A DNA stretch of 64,000 nt, from positions 136,778 through 200,777 of the forward strand of contig DGCD01000017.1 of assembly GCA_002384935.1 (NCBI GenBank). Reading direction: 5' to 3'. Below, in pieces: positions 51,745-60,211 of the stretch. Within the stretch, counting starts at the first letter, position 1, and the number at the start of each line of letters is the position of its first letter. Under the pieces are notes generated by a model. The model had not been told where the DNA came from. It was given only the letters and a program-made list of their open reading frames with translations, and made no database searches. This DNA comes from Pusillimonas sp. UBA3987 (lineage in GTDB: Bacteria; Pseudomonadota; Gammaproteobacteria; Burkholderiales; Burkholderiaceae_B). A program made the position numbers and the translations under genes.

Positions 51745-52950
51745 TTAACGCCGGTCTTCCACTTTAACCACAATTGCCATGGCCGAATCCCCAGCCGCAC
51801 AACCGACGAACAGCCCGTGCCCGCCCCCTTTGATAACCAGCATTTCAATCAACTCGATTACCGCCCGCAGTCCCATTGGGGCCTGTGGGTGCCCCCAAAC
51901 CAACGAGCAACCATAGTCATTAAAGCTTTCCAGCGGCAACCCGAGCTCTTTAGCCAAGACAAGGTCATTGACCGCGAAAGGATTATGCGTTTTGATTGCC
52001 GTCAGGTCCTGCACGGTGAGATTGGCCGACTGAAGTGCACGACGCGCGGCCGGAATGGTTGCCGCCGGCATGTGGGCCGCTTTTACACGAGCCTGGCCAA
52101 AAGAAACAATACTGACTTTGATGCCTGGATCACGCGATAGCGCCCGGGCCTGTTCTGCATCGGTCAGTACAATGCCGGCATTCCCATCGGCCGGATGGGT
52201 CTGCCCGCCGAACGTCACAGTGCCCCCTTCCATCACCGGCCTCAGTTTGGCCAGACCTTCTTGTGTCGTGGGGAAGACACCTTCGTCTCCCGACAACACC
52301 GTTTGCTCTTTCCTGAACCGTGCATCAGGCACGCTGAAGGGCAAATCCATGAACCGACGCAAGAAAGCACTATCGTCCTTCAACGCACTTTCATACTGGG
52401 CGTAGCGCATCAAAGTCAGTTCATTTTGCGCTTCAGTTGTAAAACCATGCTCTTTGGCCACATTCTCCGCCGTCGTGACCATATTGACTCCGGTGTAGGG
52501 ATCCCAGTTGAAACTGTCGAGCACCCAGTTCTCATGATCGCCGGTTCCGCCAGGCCCCTGGGGCGCAGGATAATACATGTGCGGCCCATTCGAAATACGG
52601 TCGCAAGCGATGGCCAACGCAACGCTGGAATCACCTTCGCGTATGGTTGAAGCCACCGTTTGCAGCAATCGCACACCGGTGGCGCAAGCCTGGCTGATAG
52701 TGGGGCCGGCAAGATGGGGTACACCCATTTCCCCCGCCAGCCACGGCAAGCCATAAAAAGACCCTTTTTGCGGTACCGACATGCCCAACGCAGCATAATC
52801 AAAGTTTTCGGGGTCAATCTTCCGACGCGTCAAGGCATCTTTGGCAACATGTGCCGCAAATTTCAAGCTGTGCAAATGAGACAAACTGCCCTGCCAGCGG
52901 GCAAATGGGGTCGACCAATAAGCACCATAAGGAATTTCAATTTCCGACAT
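51745..52950 (-). CDS. Thiolase-family protein (SCP2/lipid-transfer thiolase type)
   Basis: 401 residues. The nucleophilic Cys lies in ISQACATGVRLLQ at about 83-95; the NPFAVND segment and GHPQAPMG and then GHGLFVGCAAGDSAMAI with the second catalytic Cys region follow. It lacks the biosynthetic acetyl-CoA acetyltransferase N-terminal pattern and is closer to non-specific lipid-transfer-type thiolases, which cleave 3-ketoacyl-CoA of unusual acids. It is upstream of the second flavoenzyme gene and 17 nt after the persulfide dioxygenase-like gene. Confidence 0.88.
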   Translation of the reverse strand: MSEIEIPYGAYWSTPFARWQGSLSHLHSLKFAAHVAKDALTRRKIDPENFDYAALGMSVPQKGSFYGLPWLAGEMGVPHLAGPTISQACATGVRLLQTVASTIREGDSSVALAIACDRISNGPHMYYPAPQGPGGTGDHENWVLDSFNWDPYTGVNMVTTAENVAKEHGFTTEAQNELTLMRYAQYESALKDDSAFLRRFMDLPFSVPDARFRKEQTVLSGDEGVFPTTQEGLAKLRPVMEGGTVTFGGQTHPADGNAGIVLTDAEQARALSRDPGIKVSIVSFGQARVKAAHMPAATIPAARRALQSANLTVQDLTAIKTHNPFAVNDLVLAKELGLPLESFNDYGCSLVWGHPQAPMGLRAVIELIEMLVIKGGGHGLFVGCAAGDSAMAIVVKVEDRR

Positions 52951-52967
52951 TCATTCACTCCAAATAT

Positions 52968-54008
52968 TTAAGGGGTACTGGTTACCAAACCCCGACTCAA
53001 ACTTGCAACCTTTTCAAATCCGGCGTCCTTCAATATCGTGACAGCCAAGGAAGAACGACGACCTGATCTACACAAAGCAATCACCGGCTTGTCTCGGGGA
53101 ATTTCCCCGAGACGGTCACGCAACTGGCTCAATGGAATATGAACATCGACCAACCGCCTGGACTGGGGGTTGTCTTTCACCTCGTCATCGAGCCGCACAT
53201 CCAGCACGGTGACTTCATCCAGATGCTGCTCGAGCCACTCCTCGTCAATTTCAGGCACACCCGCGTAGGTAATGCGAATATGTCCCCAGCCGGGTTCCTC
53301 TGGAAGTTTACCGTCCTGCGGACGACCACTGCGCAAATTGGCGGGGACGGCCTCGTCGATCAACTTCGGATGCGGCAGTTTCATCGCACTCATGTACTCA
53401 ACAAAATCGGTCCGACTGGCCCCCGCCCCGACACGCGCATTGAATGCTTTTTCTTCACCAATGGTACTGACTGTGCGCCCCTGGTAGTCGTGCGCAGGAT
53501 AAACCAGGCAGGCGTCAGGCAAGGCAAACAACTTGCCCGTAATCGAGTCATACAAACGATGGGCACTGCCCTGTTGAAAATCACTGCGACCACACCCGCG
53601 GATCAGCAAGGTATCCCCGGTGAAAACCATTGACTCGCCGTCCAGGATGAAACTCATGCAGCCGTCGGTATGACCCGGTGTCGAAATGGCTTTTAACCTG
53701 ACGCCTTGCACGCCAAACTCGTCGCCATCATCCAATGCAACGTCGGTGTGATCGGCATTAATCACTTTGGCCGATGCGATACGACATCCGGTTTTCTGTT
53801 TCAGCACCCATGCCGCTGTTATGTGATCGGCATGCGCATGCGTATCCGCGACCAGTTCCAACTTCAACCCCAGTTCCCGAATGAGCGCGAGGTCGCGCCG
53901 CACTTGCCCAAACACCGGGTCGATCAATATGGCCTGCCGAGGGGTTTCATCGGCCAGCAAATAAGTATAAGTTGAGGACGTGTTGTCGAATAATTGGCGA
54001 AAAATCAT
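52968..54008 (-). CDS. Persulfide dioxygenase-like metallo-beta-lactamase fused to rhodanese
   Basis: 346 residues. The N-terminal MBL fold is of ETHE1 type: THAHADHITA (metal-binding HxHxDH), STPGHTDGCMSF, GDTLLIRGCGRSDFQ and PAHDYQG. The C-terminal rhodanese domain (about 250-346) has the catalytic loop CRSGRRSS with the persulfide Cys. Such fusions (PRF or Blh-like) oxidise glutathione persulfide and pass sulfane sulfur. It is cytosolic. It is divergent from the peroxiredoxin gene, suggesting shared oxidative or sulfur stress response, and it heads the minus-strand cluster. Confidence 0.92.
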   Translation of the reverse strand: MIFRQLFDNTSSTYTYLLADETPRQAILIDPVFGQVRRDLALIRELGLKLELVADTHAHADHITAAWVLKQKTGCRIASAKVINADHTDVALDDGDEFGVQGVRLKAISTPGHTDGCMSFILDGESMVFTGDTLLIRGCGRSDFQQGSAHRLYDSITGKLFALPDACLVYPAHDYQGRTVSTIGEEKAFNARVGAGASRTDFVEYMSAMKLPHPKLIDEAVPANLRSGRPQDGKLPEEPGWGHIRITYAGVPEIDEEWLEQHLDEVTVLDVRLDDEVKDNPQSRRLVDVHIPLSQLRDRLGEIPRDKPVIALCRSGRRSSLAVTILKDAGFEKVASLSRGLVTSTP

Positions 54009-54232
54009 AACGACATCCTATAAATAAATTACCAGATATCCATATTACCCAAGCTTCGTTGACAGTAAAGGCACGATGCTTGATGCTTATCAATACCGGG
54101 TTGAGTGTTTCTTCAGTCAACCTATGGAAAACCCGAATCATTTGAGCTAGTATTGACGAGTAATGCGATACCGGATGATTCTGAACCGGATAATAATTTA
54201 TAGCAGTCTATTTTCAAGAAAGAGGTTAAACC

Positions 54233-54889
54233 ATGTCATTACGCATTAACGACGTCGCACCCAATTTCACTGTCGACTCAACCGCCGGCAAAATCACACT
54301 GCACGACTGGATCGGCGACAACTACGCCATCCTGTTTTCTCACCCCAAAGATTTCACGCCCGTCTGCACAACGGAATTCGGCGCAGTAGCCCAACTGGCG
54401 CCCGAATTCGAAAAGCGCAACACAAAAGTCCTGGGCGTATCGGTAGATAATGTCGAAGACCACAAGAAATGGAAACTCGATATTGAAAAAGTAGCCGGTT
54501 CACCCGCAAACTTTCCAATCATCGACGACACTTCGCTGGAGGTTTCCAAACTCTACAACATGCTGCCTGCCGACGCCTATTTGCCCGACGGGCGTACACC
54601 GGCCGACAGTGCAACAGTTCGCACGGTATTCATTATTGGCCCAGACAAGAAAATCCGCCTAACTATGTCCTACCCCATGTCGGTTGGCCGTAATTTTGCG
54701 GAAATTCTGCGTGCGCTCGACGCCGTCCGCGCAACCGACGGTGTACCTATTGCCACCCCCGCCAACTGGACACCCGGCCAGGACGTTATCGTGGCACTGA
54801 GCCTGAACGACGACCAGGCCCGCGAAAAATTCGGCGAGATCGACATCAAATTGCCTTATCTGCGTTATACGAAAGCCCCGGCAAAATAA
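54233..54889 (+). CDS. 1-Cys peroxiredoxin (Prx6 type)
   Basis: 218 residues. The peroxidatic Cys is in DFTPVCTTEFG at about 44-54, with the upstream FSHPKDFTP. The extended C-terminal domain (ATPANWTPGQDVIVALSLND) is characteristic of the Prx6 family rather than AhpC. It reduces hydrogen peroxide and organic peroxides in the cytosol. A ribosome site AAGAAAGAGG precedes ATG. The 224-bp divergent gap to the persulfide dioxygenase gene has two ACCGGAT direct repeats (about 54169 and 54187) that may be operator half-sites. Confidence 0.96.
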   Translation: MSLRINDVAPNFTVDSTAGKITLHDWIGDNYAILFSHPKDFTPVCTTEFGAVAQLAPEFEKRNTKVLGVSVDNVEDHKKWKLDIEKVAGSPANFPIIDDTSLEVSKLYNMLPADAYLPDGRTPADSATVRTVFIIGPDKKIRLTMSYPMSVGRNFAEILRALDAVRATDGVPIATPANWTPGQDVIVALSLNDDQAREKFGEIDIKLPYLRYTKAPAK

Positions 54890-54913
54890 ACACATCTGGT
54901 CTGGCAGTTTGCC

Positions 54914-54953
54914 AACGGCCCCGCGGAACAGTATCAGGTTCCGCGGGGCCGTT
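54914..54953. terminator. Bidirectional terminator hairpin
   Basis: Perfect 16-bp arms at 54914-54929 and 54938-54953 around an 8-nt loop, between the convergent peroxiredoxin and GGDEF-EAL genes. Confidence 0.85.
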
Positions 54954-54955
54954 GC

Positions 54956-56836
54956 TTATTCAGTTATGCGTTTTATCCATTGATCAAAGGGCTCAGGCCG
55001 GCAAAAGAAGTACCCCTGATAAACCACATAGCCTCGCGCACTCAGAAAATCGGCCTGCTCACGCGTTTCGACCCCTTCAGCAACCACCTGGAGGTTCATA
55101 TGACGGGCAACGGCCAGGATCGACTCCACAAGTGCTGCGCTGTCTTTTGATTTCGGTGCATCCTGGACAAATGTCTTGTCGATTTTCAGCTCATGAATAG
55201 GTAAATGTTTGATGTAGGTAAGAGAAGAATATCCCGTGCCGAAATCGTCCAGAGAAAAATGAATACCCGTTTTCGTCAGGATACGCATTTTCTCGACCAC
55301 ATCAAAAAGATCATGAATCCACAGCGTCTCTGTAACTTCAAAAGTGAGTCGCTCAGGATTGACACCGGTTGTCTGCACGATGTGCTGAACCGAATCAAGA
55401 AAACCAGGATGCATGAAATGACGCGGGCTAATATTCACCGCCATGCGCCCCGGTATCAGGCCAAGAGTGTCATTGGCAAGCGTCTGGCACACCTTTTGCA
55501 AAACCCACTCGCCCAGTTCAACAATTAAATCCGTTTCTTCAGCGATGGGTATGAACACGCCCGGCGATATCAACCCTCGCTCCGGATGCAGCCAGCGGAC
55601 AAACGTCTCGGCGCCCACCACATTATTATTGGTATCAATTTGCGATTGGAAATACAGTTGCAACTGGTTCTCGGCAATGGCAACCCGCAGTTCACGCTCT
55701 ATTTGAAATTGCTGCTCTGCGACAACCGACATGGATTGCTCATAGAAAATACTTTGATTGCCCCCCTTCCACTTTGCCCGATGCATGGCAACGTCGGCGC
55801 GTTTGAGCACTTGAACCGGGGTATCAAGACGGTCATGCGGGAAAAAAGTAACACCAACACTCACGAAAACCGGAATTTTCAGATCATCAAGCTCAACCGG
55901 TGTCTTGAGCATTGTTGTGATCTCGGTAACCCAGCCGGACACAACCTGCTCGAGCGTGGAGTCTGACGGGAAATGGTCATGCAGCAAAACAAAAAAATCG
56001 CCGCCCGACATACGCGCCAGCATGCCCTTTTCCCCCAGGGTCCCTTGCAATCTCCGCGCCACCTCCTGCAAAAGACGATCACCAACGTCATAGCCTCTGG
56101 CGTCATTCAATCGCGAGAATCGATCAAGGTGAATCAATAACACAGCGCCTTTTTCACCCGTGCTGATGCACAAAGATAAAGCCTTTGCCACTTGCTCAGT
56201 TAACTGATGACGGTTGGGTAACGCGGTAAGCGCATCGTAGTAGGCCAGCCACCTCAAATTGTCGCGGCTTGCCTCCTGGTCTTCATAATCTTGAAACAAT
56301 AAACAAACAGCAACAGTGCCGGCAGGATAAGCAAGCAGGACCGTCAGCCAGATCTCCCTGACAATCGCAAATCCGATCCCATTGGGAAGCAGCAGGAACA
56401 GCAGCAACATAAGCAAATGCACCACCAGCCCTGCGCCGAAGGCCTGAATTGCAGTCAAGCCGCCATGACGACGCCGAAAATAGTAGAAAGCCACACCAAC
56501 GCCGGCAGCCATCACGATGGTGGCAACCCCAACCGACATCCCCACGCCACCCTGCCAGACACGATATGCCCCCACCATTAACGCTGCAACACCCGCCGAC
56601 ACCGGCCCGCCAAAAAGGCCTGCCACAAACAACACAATGGAACGGCCATCAAAAAAAATGCCCTCGCTGTAGACCATCGGGGCCAGCATGCCCACCAGCG
56701 CAACCAGACCCAGCAATAGCCCGAGAATGACCTTGCGCAACACATGTTCACGCTTGTTGCGTGACACCACGACCTGATAAAAAACAATCAGGAAGACCAG
56801 CAGACTAATGTTGTAGATAAGGTCGATCAGCAACAT
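54956..56836 (-). CDS. Membrane GGDEF-EAL protein, probable c-di-GMP phosphodiesterase with degenerate GGDEF
   Basis: 626 residues from ATG 56836, just after the lysR stop. The N-terminal part has about six membrane segments with a 5TMR-LYT-like sensor (about 45-100, APMVYSEGIFFDGRSIVLF). The GGDEF motif reads SGGDFF, so cyclase activity is unlikely. The EAL domain starts GAETFVRWLHPERG and keeps the catalytic set: NISPRHF, EVTETLW, LDDFGTGYSS, KIDKTFV and VVAEGVET. It should degrade c-di-GMP under control of the membrane sensor. It lies 6 nt after the LysR gene on the same strand. Confidence 0.9.
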   Translation of the reverse strand: MLLIDLIYNISLLVFLIVFYQVVVSRNKREHVLRKVILGLLLGLVALVGMLAPMVYSEGIFFDGRSIVLFVAGLFGGPVSAGVAALMVGAYRVWQGGVGMSVGVATIVMAAGVGVAFYYFRRRHGGLTAIQAFGAGLVVHLLMLLLFLLLPNGIGFAIVREIWLTVLLAYPAGTVAVCLLFQDYEDQEASRDNLRWLAYYDALTALPNRHQLTEQVAKALSLCISTGEKGAVLLIHLDRFSRLNDARGYDVGDRLLQEVARRLQGTLGEKGMLARMSGGDFFVLLHDHFPSDSTLEQVVSGWVTEITTMLKTPVELDDLKIPVFVSVGVTFFPHDRLDTPVQVLKRADVAMHRAKWKGGNQSIFYEQSMSVVAEQQFQIERELRVAIAENQLQLYFQSQIDTNNNVVGAETFVRWLHPERGLISPGVFIPIAEETDLIVELGEWVLQKVCQTLANDTLGLIPGRMAVNISPRHFMHPGFLDSVQHIVQTTGVNPERLTFEVTETLWIHDLFDVVEKMRILTKTGIHFSLDDFGTGYSSLTYIKHLPIHELKIDKTFVQDAPKSKDSAALVESILAVARHMNLQVVAEGVETREQADFLSARGYVVYQGYFFCRPEPFDQWIKRITE

Positions 56837-56841
56837 TGATG

Positions 56842-57747
56842 TCAACCCGAGTTGAATATCTCGGCGACCTTTGTGCGCAACCACTTGTGCGCCGGGTCGT
56901 GTTGCATGCGCTCATGCCAGCTCTGGCGCACAGAGTACAACGGCATATCCACCGGCAACTTCATCGCGCGCACGCCATGCGCTCGCGCAAGCAATTGGGC
57001 GGCGCGTCCGGGCAACGTCGCAATCAGATTGGAGCTGTCAACCACGGTTGCCACCCCGATAAAATTGGGAACCTGGACACCCACTTTACGATGCAATCCG
57101 CGTTGCTGAAGATTGTGCTCAATGATCAGGTGGCCGGTACCGGAAGTTTTCACAATCACGTGCTCCTCGTCCTGAAAGCTTTGAACCGTTAATACATCTT
57201 TAACGCGTGGATGGCCCTCCCTCACCAAACAGGAAAACCCATCCTCGAACAACTTTTGCTGGATATATCGTCCGTCCAGATCAGGGACAAACCCCAGCGC
57301 CAAATCAACATCCCCATGCTGAAGCTGACCGGCAATTTCATTCGTAATTGTGATGACATCAACCTGAATATGCGGCGCGACATCGCGGAATGTGTTCAGG
57401 ATATGTGGCAAAACAACAATTTGCCCCACGTCTGTCATCGCAATACGAAACAGTCTTGAGTCGCCCGCCGGATCAAATCGGGGCTGATACGCTATCGTCG
57501 CCTCAAGTAAGGCAATCGCATGGGCAACCAATTCATGCAATTGCTCCGCAATCGGGGTAGGCACCATCTTTCCGCCGACACGAACAAACAGCGGGTCGCC
57601 AAAATGCTGGCGCAAACGCCCCAGCGCGAGGCTAACGGCCGGCTGTGTCAGATTCAGGTTTTCCGCCGCGCGAGACAAATTACGTGTTTGACATATTTCG
57701 TCAAATAATTGAAGCAGCTTCAGATCGATATTGGCCAGCTTCTTCAT
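56842..57747 (-). CDS. LysR-family transcription regulator of the aromatic oxidation genes
   Basis: 301 residues. The N-terminal winged HTH has LLQLFDEICQTRNLSRAAENLN and TQPAVSLALGRLRQHFGDPLFVR, followed by a periplasmic-binding-like effector domain (about 90-300). This form resembles NahR/LinR/DntR regulators. It is divergent from the flavin hydroxylase gene with an 88-bp gap, the typical layout in which it controls the neighbour. No clear T-N11-A repeat was confirmed by eye. Confidence 0.92.
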   Translation of the reverse strand: MKKLANIDLKLLQLFDEICQTRNLSRAAENLNLTQPAVSLALGRLRQHFGDPLFVRVGGKMVPTPIAEQLHELVAHAIALLEATIAYQPRFDPAGDSRLFRIAMTDVGQIVVLPHILNTFRDVAPHIQVDVITITNEIAGQLQHGDVDLALGFVPDLDGRYIQQKLFEDGFSCLVREGHPRVKDVLTVQSFQDEEHVIVKTSGTGHLIIEHNLQQRGLHRKVGVQVPNFIGVATVVDSSNLIATLPGRAAQLLARAHGVRAMKLPVDMPLYSVRQSWHERMQHDPAHKWLRTKVAEIFNSG

Positions 57748-57835
57748 AACTAAGCCTAATGAAAAGTATAAAGTTGATTATATTGAATTAGAGTGCCGTG
57801 CAGCCGAAAATATGCCACAAAGGAGAACACCGTAT

Positions 57836-59035
57836 ATGAATGAAAACACACACAAGGCTGCGCCCCCCGTACTGATCGGCGGCGGCGGCATTGGCGGCTG
57901 CGCTGCCGCAATCATGCTTAGCAAGGCGGGACACACGGTATCACTGCTTGAGCAAGCAGACGAATTATCGGAAATCGGCGCCGGAATCCAACTGGGCCCC
58001 AACGCGTTCCGGATGTTTGATGCGTTGGGCATTACGGCCGAAATAGAAAAAGACGTTGTCTATCCCGAACACCTGGTCATGATGGACGGGCTGACCGGCG
58101 ATCAGGTAACCAGCATGAAAATGGGCCAATCTTTTATTGACCGGTTCGGTAAACCTTACGGCGTTATTTACAGGGCTGATCTGCACCGTATTCTGGTCGA
58201 CGCCTGCCAGGCCAACGACAAAATCACCATTCACACAGGTTGCAAGGTGGCAGAATATGACGATAGCCATAACCGCATTACCGTCACGACCGCAGACAAT
58301 CGCACCTTCGAAGGTGCGGCGCTGATTGGTTGTGACGGCCTGTGGTCACGTATTCGCGAACGACTGCTCAAAGATGGCCCCCCCAGGGTTGCAGGCCATA
58401 TTGCCTACCGCGCCGTCCTGCCCATTGAGGACGTCCCGAAGCATCTGTATCGCAACGATATGGTCTTGTGGGCCGGCCCTCGCAATCATCTCGTTCATTA
58501 TCCGCTGCGCAGGGGTGAGTTATATAACCTGGTCGCTGTATTTCATAGTGATCGCTATGTAGAAGGCTGGGACGCCAAGGCCGACCCCGAGGAACTGCAC
58601 ACCCGCTTTGCCCGTAACTGCGAATCCGTTAGAACGCTTTTGTCGAAGATCGAAACCTGGCGGATGTGGGTTTTATGCGACCGGGAGCCGGTTAAAACGT
58701 GGTCAAAGGGCCGTGTAACATTGCTTGGCGACGCCGCTCACCCTATGCTTCAATATATGGCACAAGGTGCCGCCATGGCCATGGAAGATGCCGTTTGCCT
58801 TGCGGGCGAACTACAAGGCCGCGACGACTTCGAACAGGCGTTTGCACGCTACCAGGATAAACGCTACTTACGCACAGGGCGTGTGCAGCTTACGGCGCGG
58901 TTATATGGCGAAGCCTATCACGCAGCCGGGGTGACCCGGGAATTGCGCAATAATATGCTTGAATCACGTACCGACCAGCAAGGTTATGAAAGTCTTGCAT
59001 GGCTTTACGACCCGGCAAATTCGCCCGCTTTCTGA
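57836..59035 (+). CDS. FAD-dependent aromatic hydroxylase (3-hydroxybenzoate 6-hydroxylase-like)
   Basis: 399 residues from ATG 57836, with AGGAG upstream; the frame extends to 57731 but that would overlap the promoter. It has the FAD site LIGGGGIGGCAAAIMLSKAG, the DG motif GCDGLWSRIR (about 165-174) and GDAAHPMLQYMAQGAAMAMEDA (about 300), closest in pattern to 3-hydroxybenzoate 6-hydroxylase. It uses NAD(P)H and O2 to hydroxylate an aromatic ring. The next genes, a Rieske oxygenase and a hydrolase, belong to the same pathway. The exact substrate is not decided. Confidence 0.85.
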   Translation: MNENTHKAAPPVLIGGGGIGGCAAAIMLSKAGHTVSLLEQADELSEIGAGIQLGPNAFRMFDALGITAEIEKDVVYPEHLVMMDGLTGDQVTSMKMGQSFIDRFGKPYGVIYRADLHRILVDACQANDKITIHTGCKVAEYDDSHNRITVTTADNRTFEGAALIGCDGLWSRIRERLLKDGPPRVAGHIAYRAVLPIEDVPKHLYRNDMVLWAGPRNHLVHYPLRRGELYNLVAVFHSDRYVEGWDAKADPEELHTRFARNCESVRTLLSKIETWRMWVLCDREPVKTWSKGRVTLLGDAAHPMLQYMAQGAAMAMEDAVCLAGELQGRDDFEQAFARYQDKRYLRTGRVQLTARLYGEAYHAAGVTRELRNNMLESRTDQQGYESLAWLYDPANSPAF

Positions 59036-59118
59036 AAGACAGTGTGTGCAAGCACAAACCAGAATATAAAAACACATCATTTTGTTTGGAAATAAAGTGA
59101 TTTTTGGAGGAGCAAACC

Positions 59119-60207
59119 ATGATTTGGCTGAAGAACACCTGGTATGTTGCAGCTTTCGAGCATGAGCTTGAAGAAACAACCGTCAACCGCAAACTGCTTG
59201 GCGAGAATGTCATTATTTACCGTACATCAAACGGTGAACTGACCGCCTTGCAAGACCTTTGCCCCCACCGCCTGATGCCCCTGTCGGTAGGCAAGCGGGT
59301 GGGCGATGAACTGCAATGCGGCTACCATGGCATGACATTCAACGCTCAGGGTGCCTGCACAGCAATTCCCGGGCAAACCCAGATCCCCACGAAAGCCTGT
59401 GTCAAACGCTTCCCAACCATTTTGCGTCACGGTTTTGTCTGGATATGGATGGGAGATCCCGAACTGGCCTGCCCTTCCCTCGTCCCCGACGTTCATTGGA
59501 ACGACTCCCCCAACTGGACACCCTCGCTTGGCTATCATCATTTTGAATGTGATTTTCGTCTTATGAACGACAATTTGCTCGACTTGAGCCACGAGAGCTA
59601 CGTACACACCCGCACAATCGGCAATGAGGAGGAGGAGTCGATTGCCAACTACCCTCTGAACGTAACCGTAGACGGCGACCGCCTCATTCGCGCTCACCGT
59701 GAAATGCCCAATATCGATCCCCCCCCTTTCTTTGAAATGGTGCTCAAGAGCAGCAGCCCGATCAATCGGTGGCAAACAGCCATCAACCTCATGCCAGGCA
59801 TCAATATGACTGATGTCGGTGTCTATCCGATTGAAAAAGAACGCTCTCAAGCCCACGTCATGCACGTTCTGCATTTGCTGACACCCGAAACCGAGAAGTC
59901 CACCCATTACTTCTGGGCGGTCGATCGCAACTTTGACCTTGACGACGAGAAGTTAACGCAAGGCATACAGAAATCGATTGTGGACACGTTTAACGAAGAC
60001 AAGGTTATCCTGGAGATTCAGCAAAAGAATCTGGATGAAATGGGCAGCGGAAGCGTACCCAACGTCGCGATCCGTCTTGATGAAGCGGCCGTAAGAGCGC
60101 GAAGAATGCTGGATGCGCAAATTCAGAAAGAAACCGAAAACCCGCAAACAGTACTGGAGCCTTTACCTCTGCTTGAAGAAGCTGAGCCAGAAGCGGCCGA
60201 GGTTTAA
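59119..60207 (+). CDS. Rieske-type ring-hydroxylating or demethylating oxygenase, VanA-like
   Basis: 362 residues from ATG 59119 with GGAGGAG upstream. The Rieske cluster ligands are in CPHRLMPLSVG and CGYHGMTFN (about 47-70). The mononuclear iron site is DNLLDLSHESYVH (D..H..H) near 155. This is the vanillate O-demethylase oxygenase subfamily. The matching VanB-type reductase is not beside it; electrons must come from another reductase. It lies 83 nt after the hydroxylase gene and is followed 4 nt later by the serine hydrolase gene. Confidence 0.9.
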   Translation: MIWLKNTWYVAAFEHELEETTVNRKLLGENVIIYRTSNGELTALQDLCPHRLMPLSVGKRVGDELQCGYHGMTFNAQGACTAIPGQTQIPTKACVKRFPTILRHGFVWIWMGDPELACPSLVPDVHWNDSPNWTPSLGYHHFECDFRLMNDNLLDLSHESYVHTRTIGNEEEESIANYPLNVTVDGDRLIRAHREMPNIDPPPFFEMVLKSSSPINRWQTAINLMPGINMTDVGVYPIEKERSQAHVMHVLHLLTPETEKSTHYFWAVDRNFDLDDEKLTQGIQKSIVDTFNEDKVILEIQQKNLDEMGSGSVPNVAIRLDEAAVRARRMLDAQIQKETENPQTVLEPLPLLEEAEPEAAEV

Positions 60208-60211
60208 CCAC

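Noticed and set aside
60113..60211. Longer start for the serine hydrolase at 60113
   Set aside because: It would overlap the end of the Rieske oxygenase gene by about 95 nt and precede a clear signal peptide; ATG 60212 fits better.
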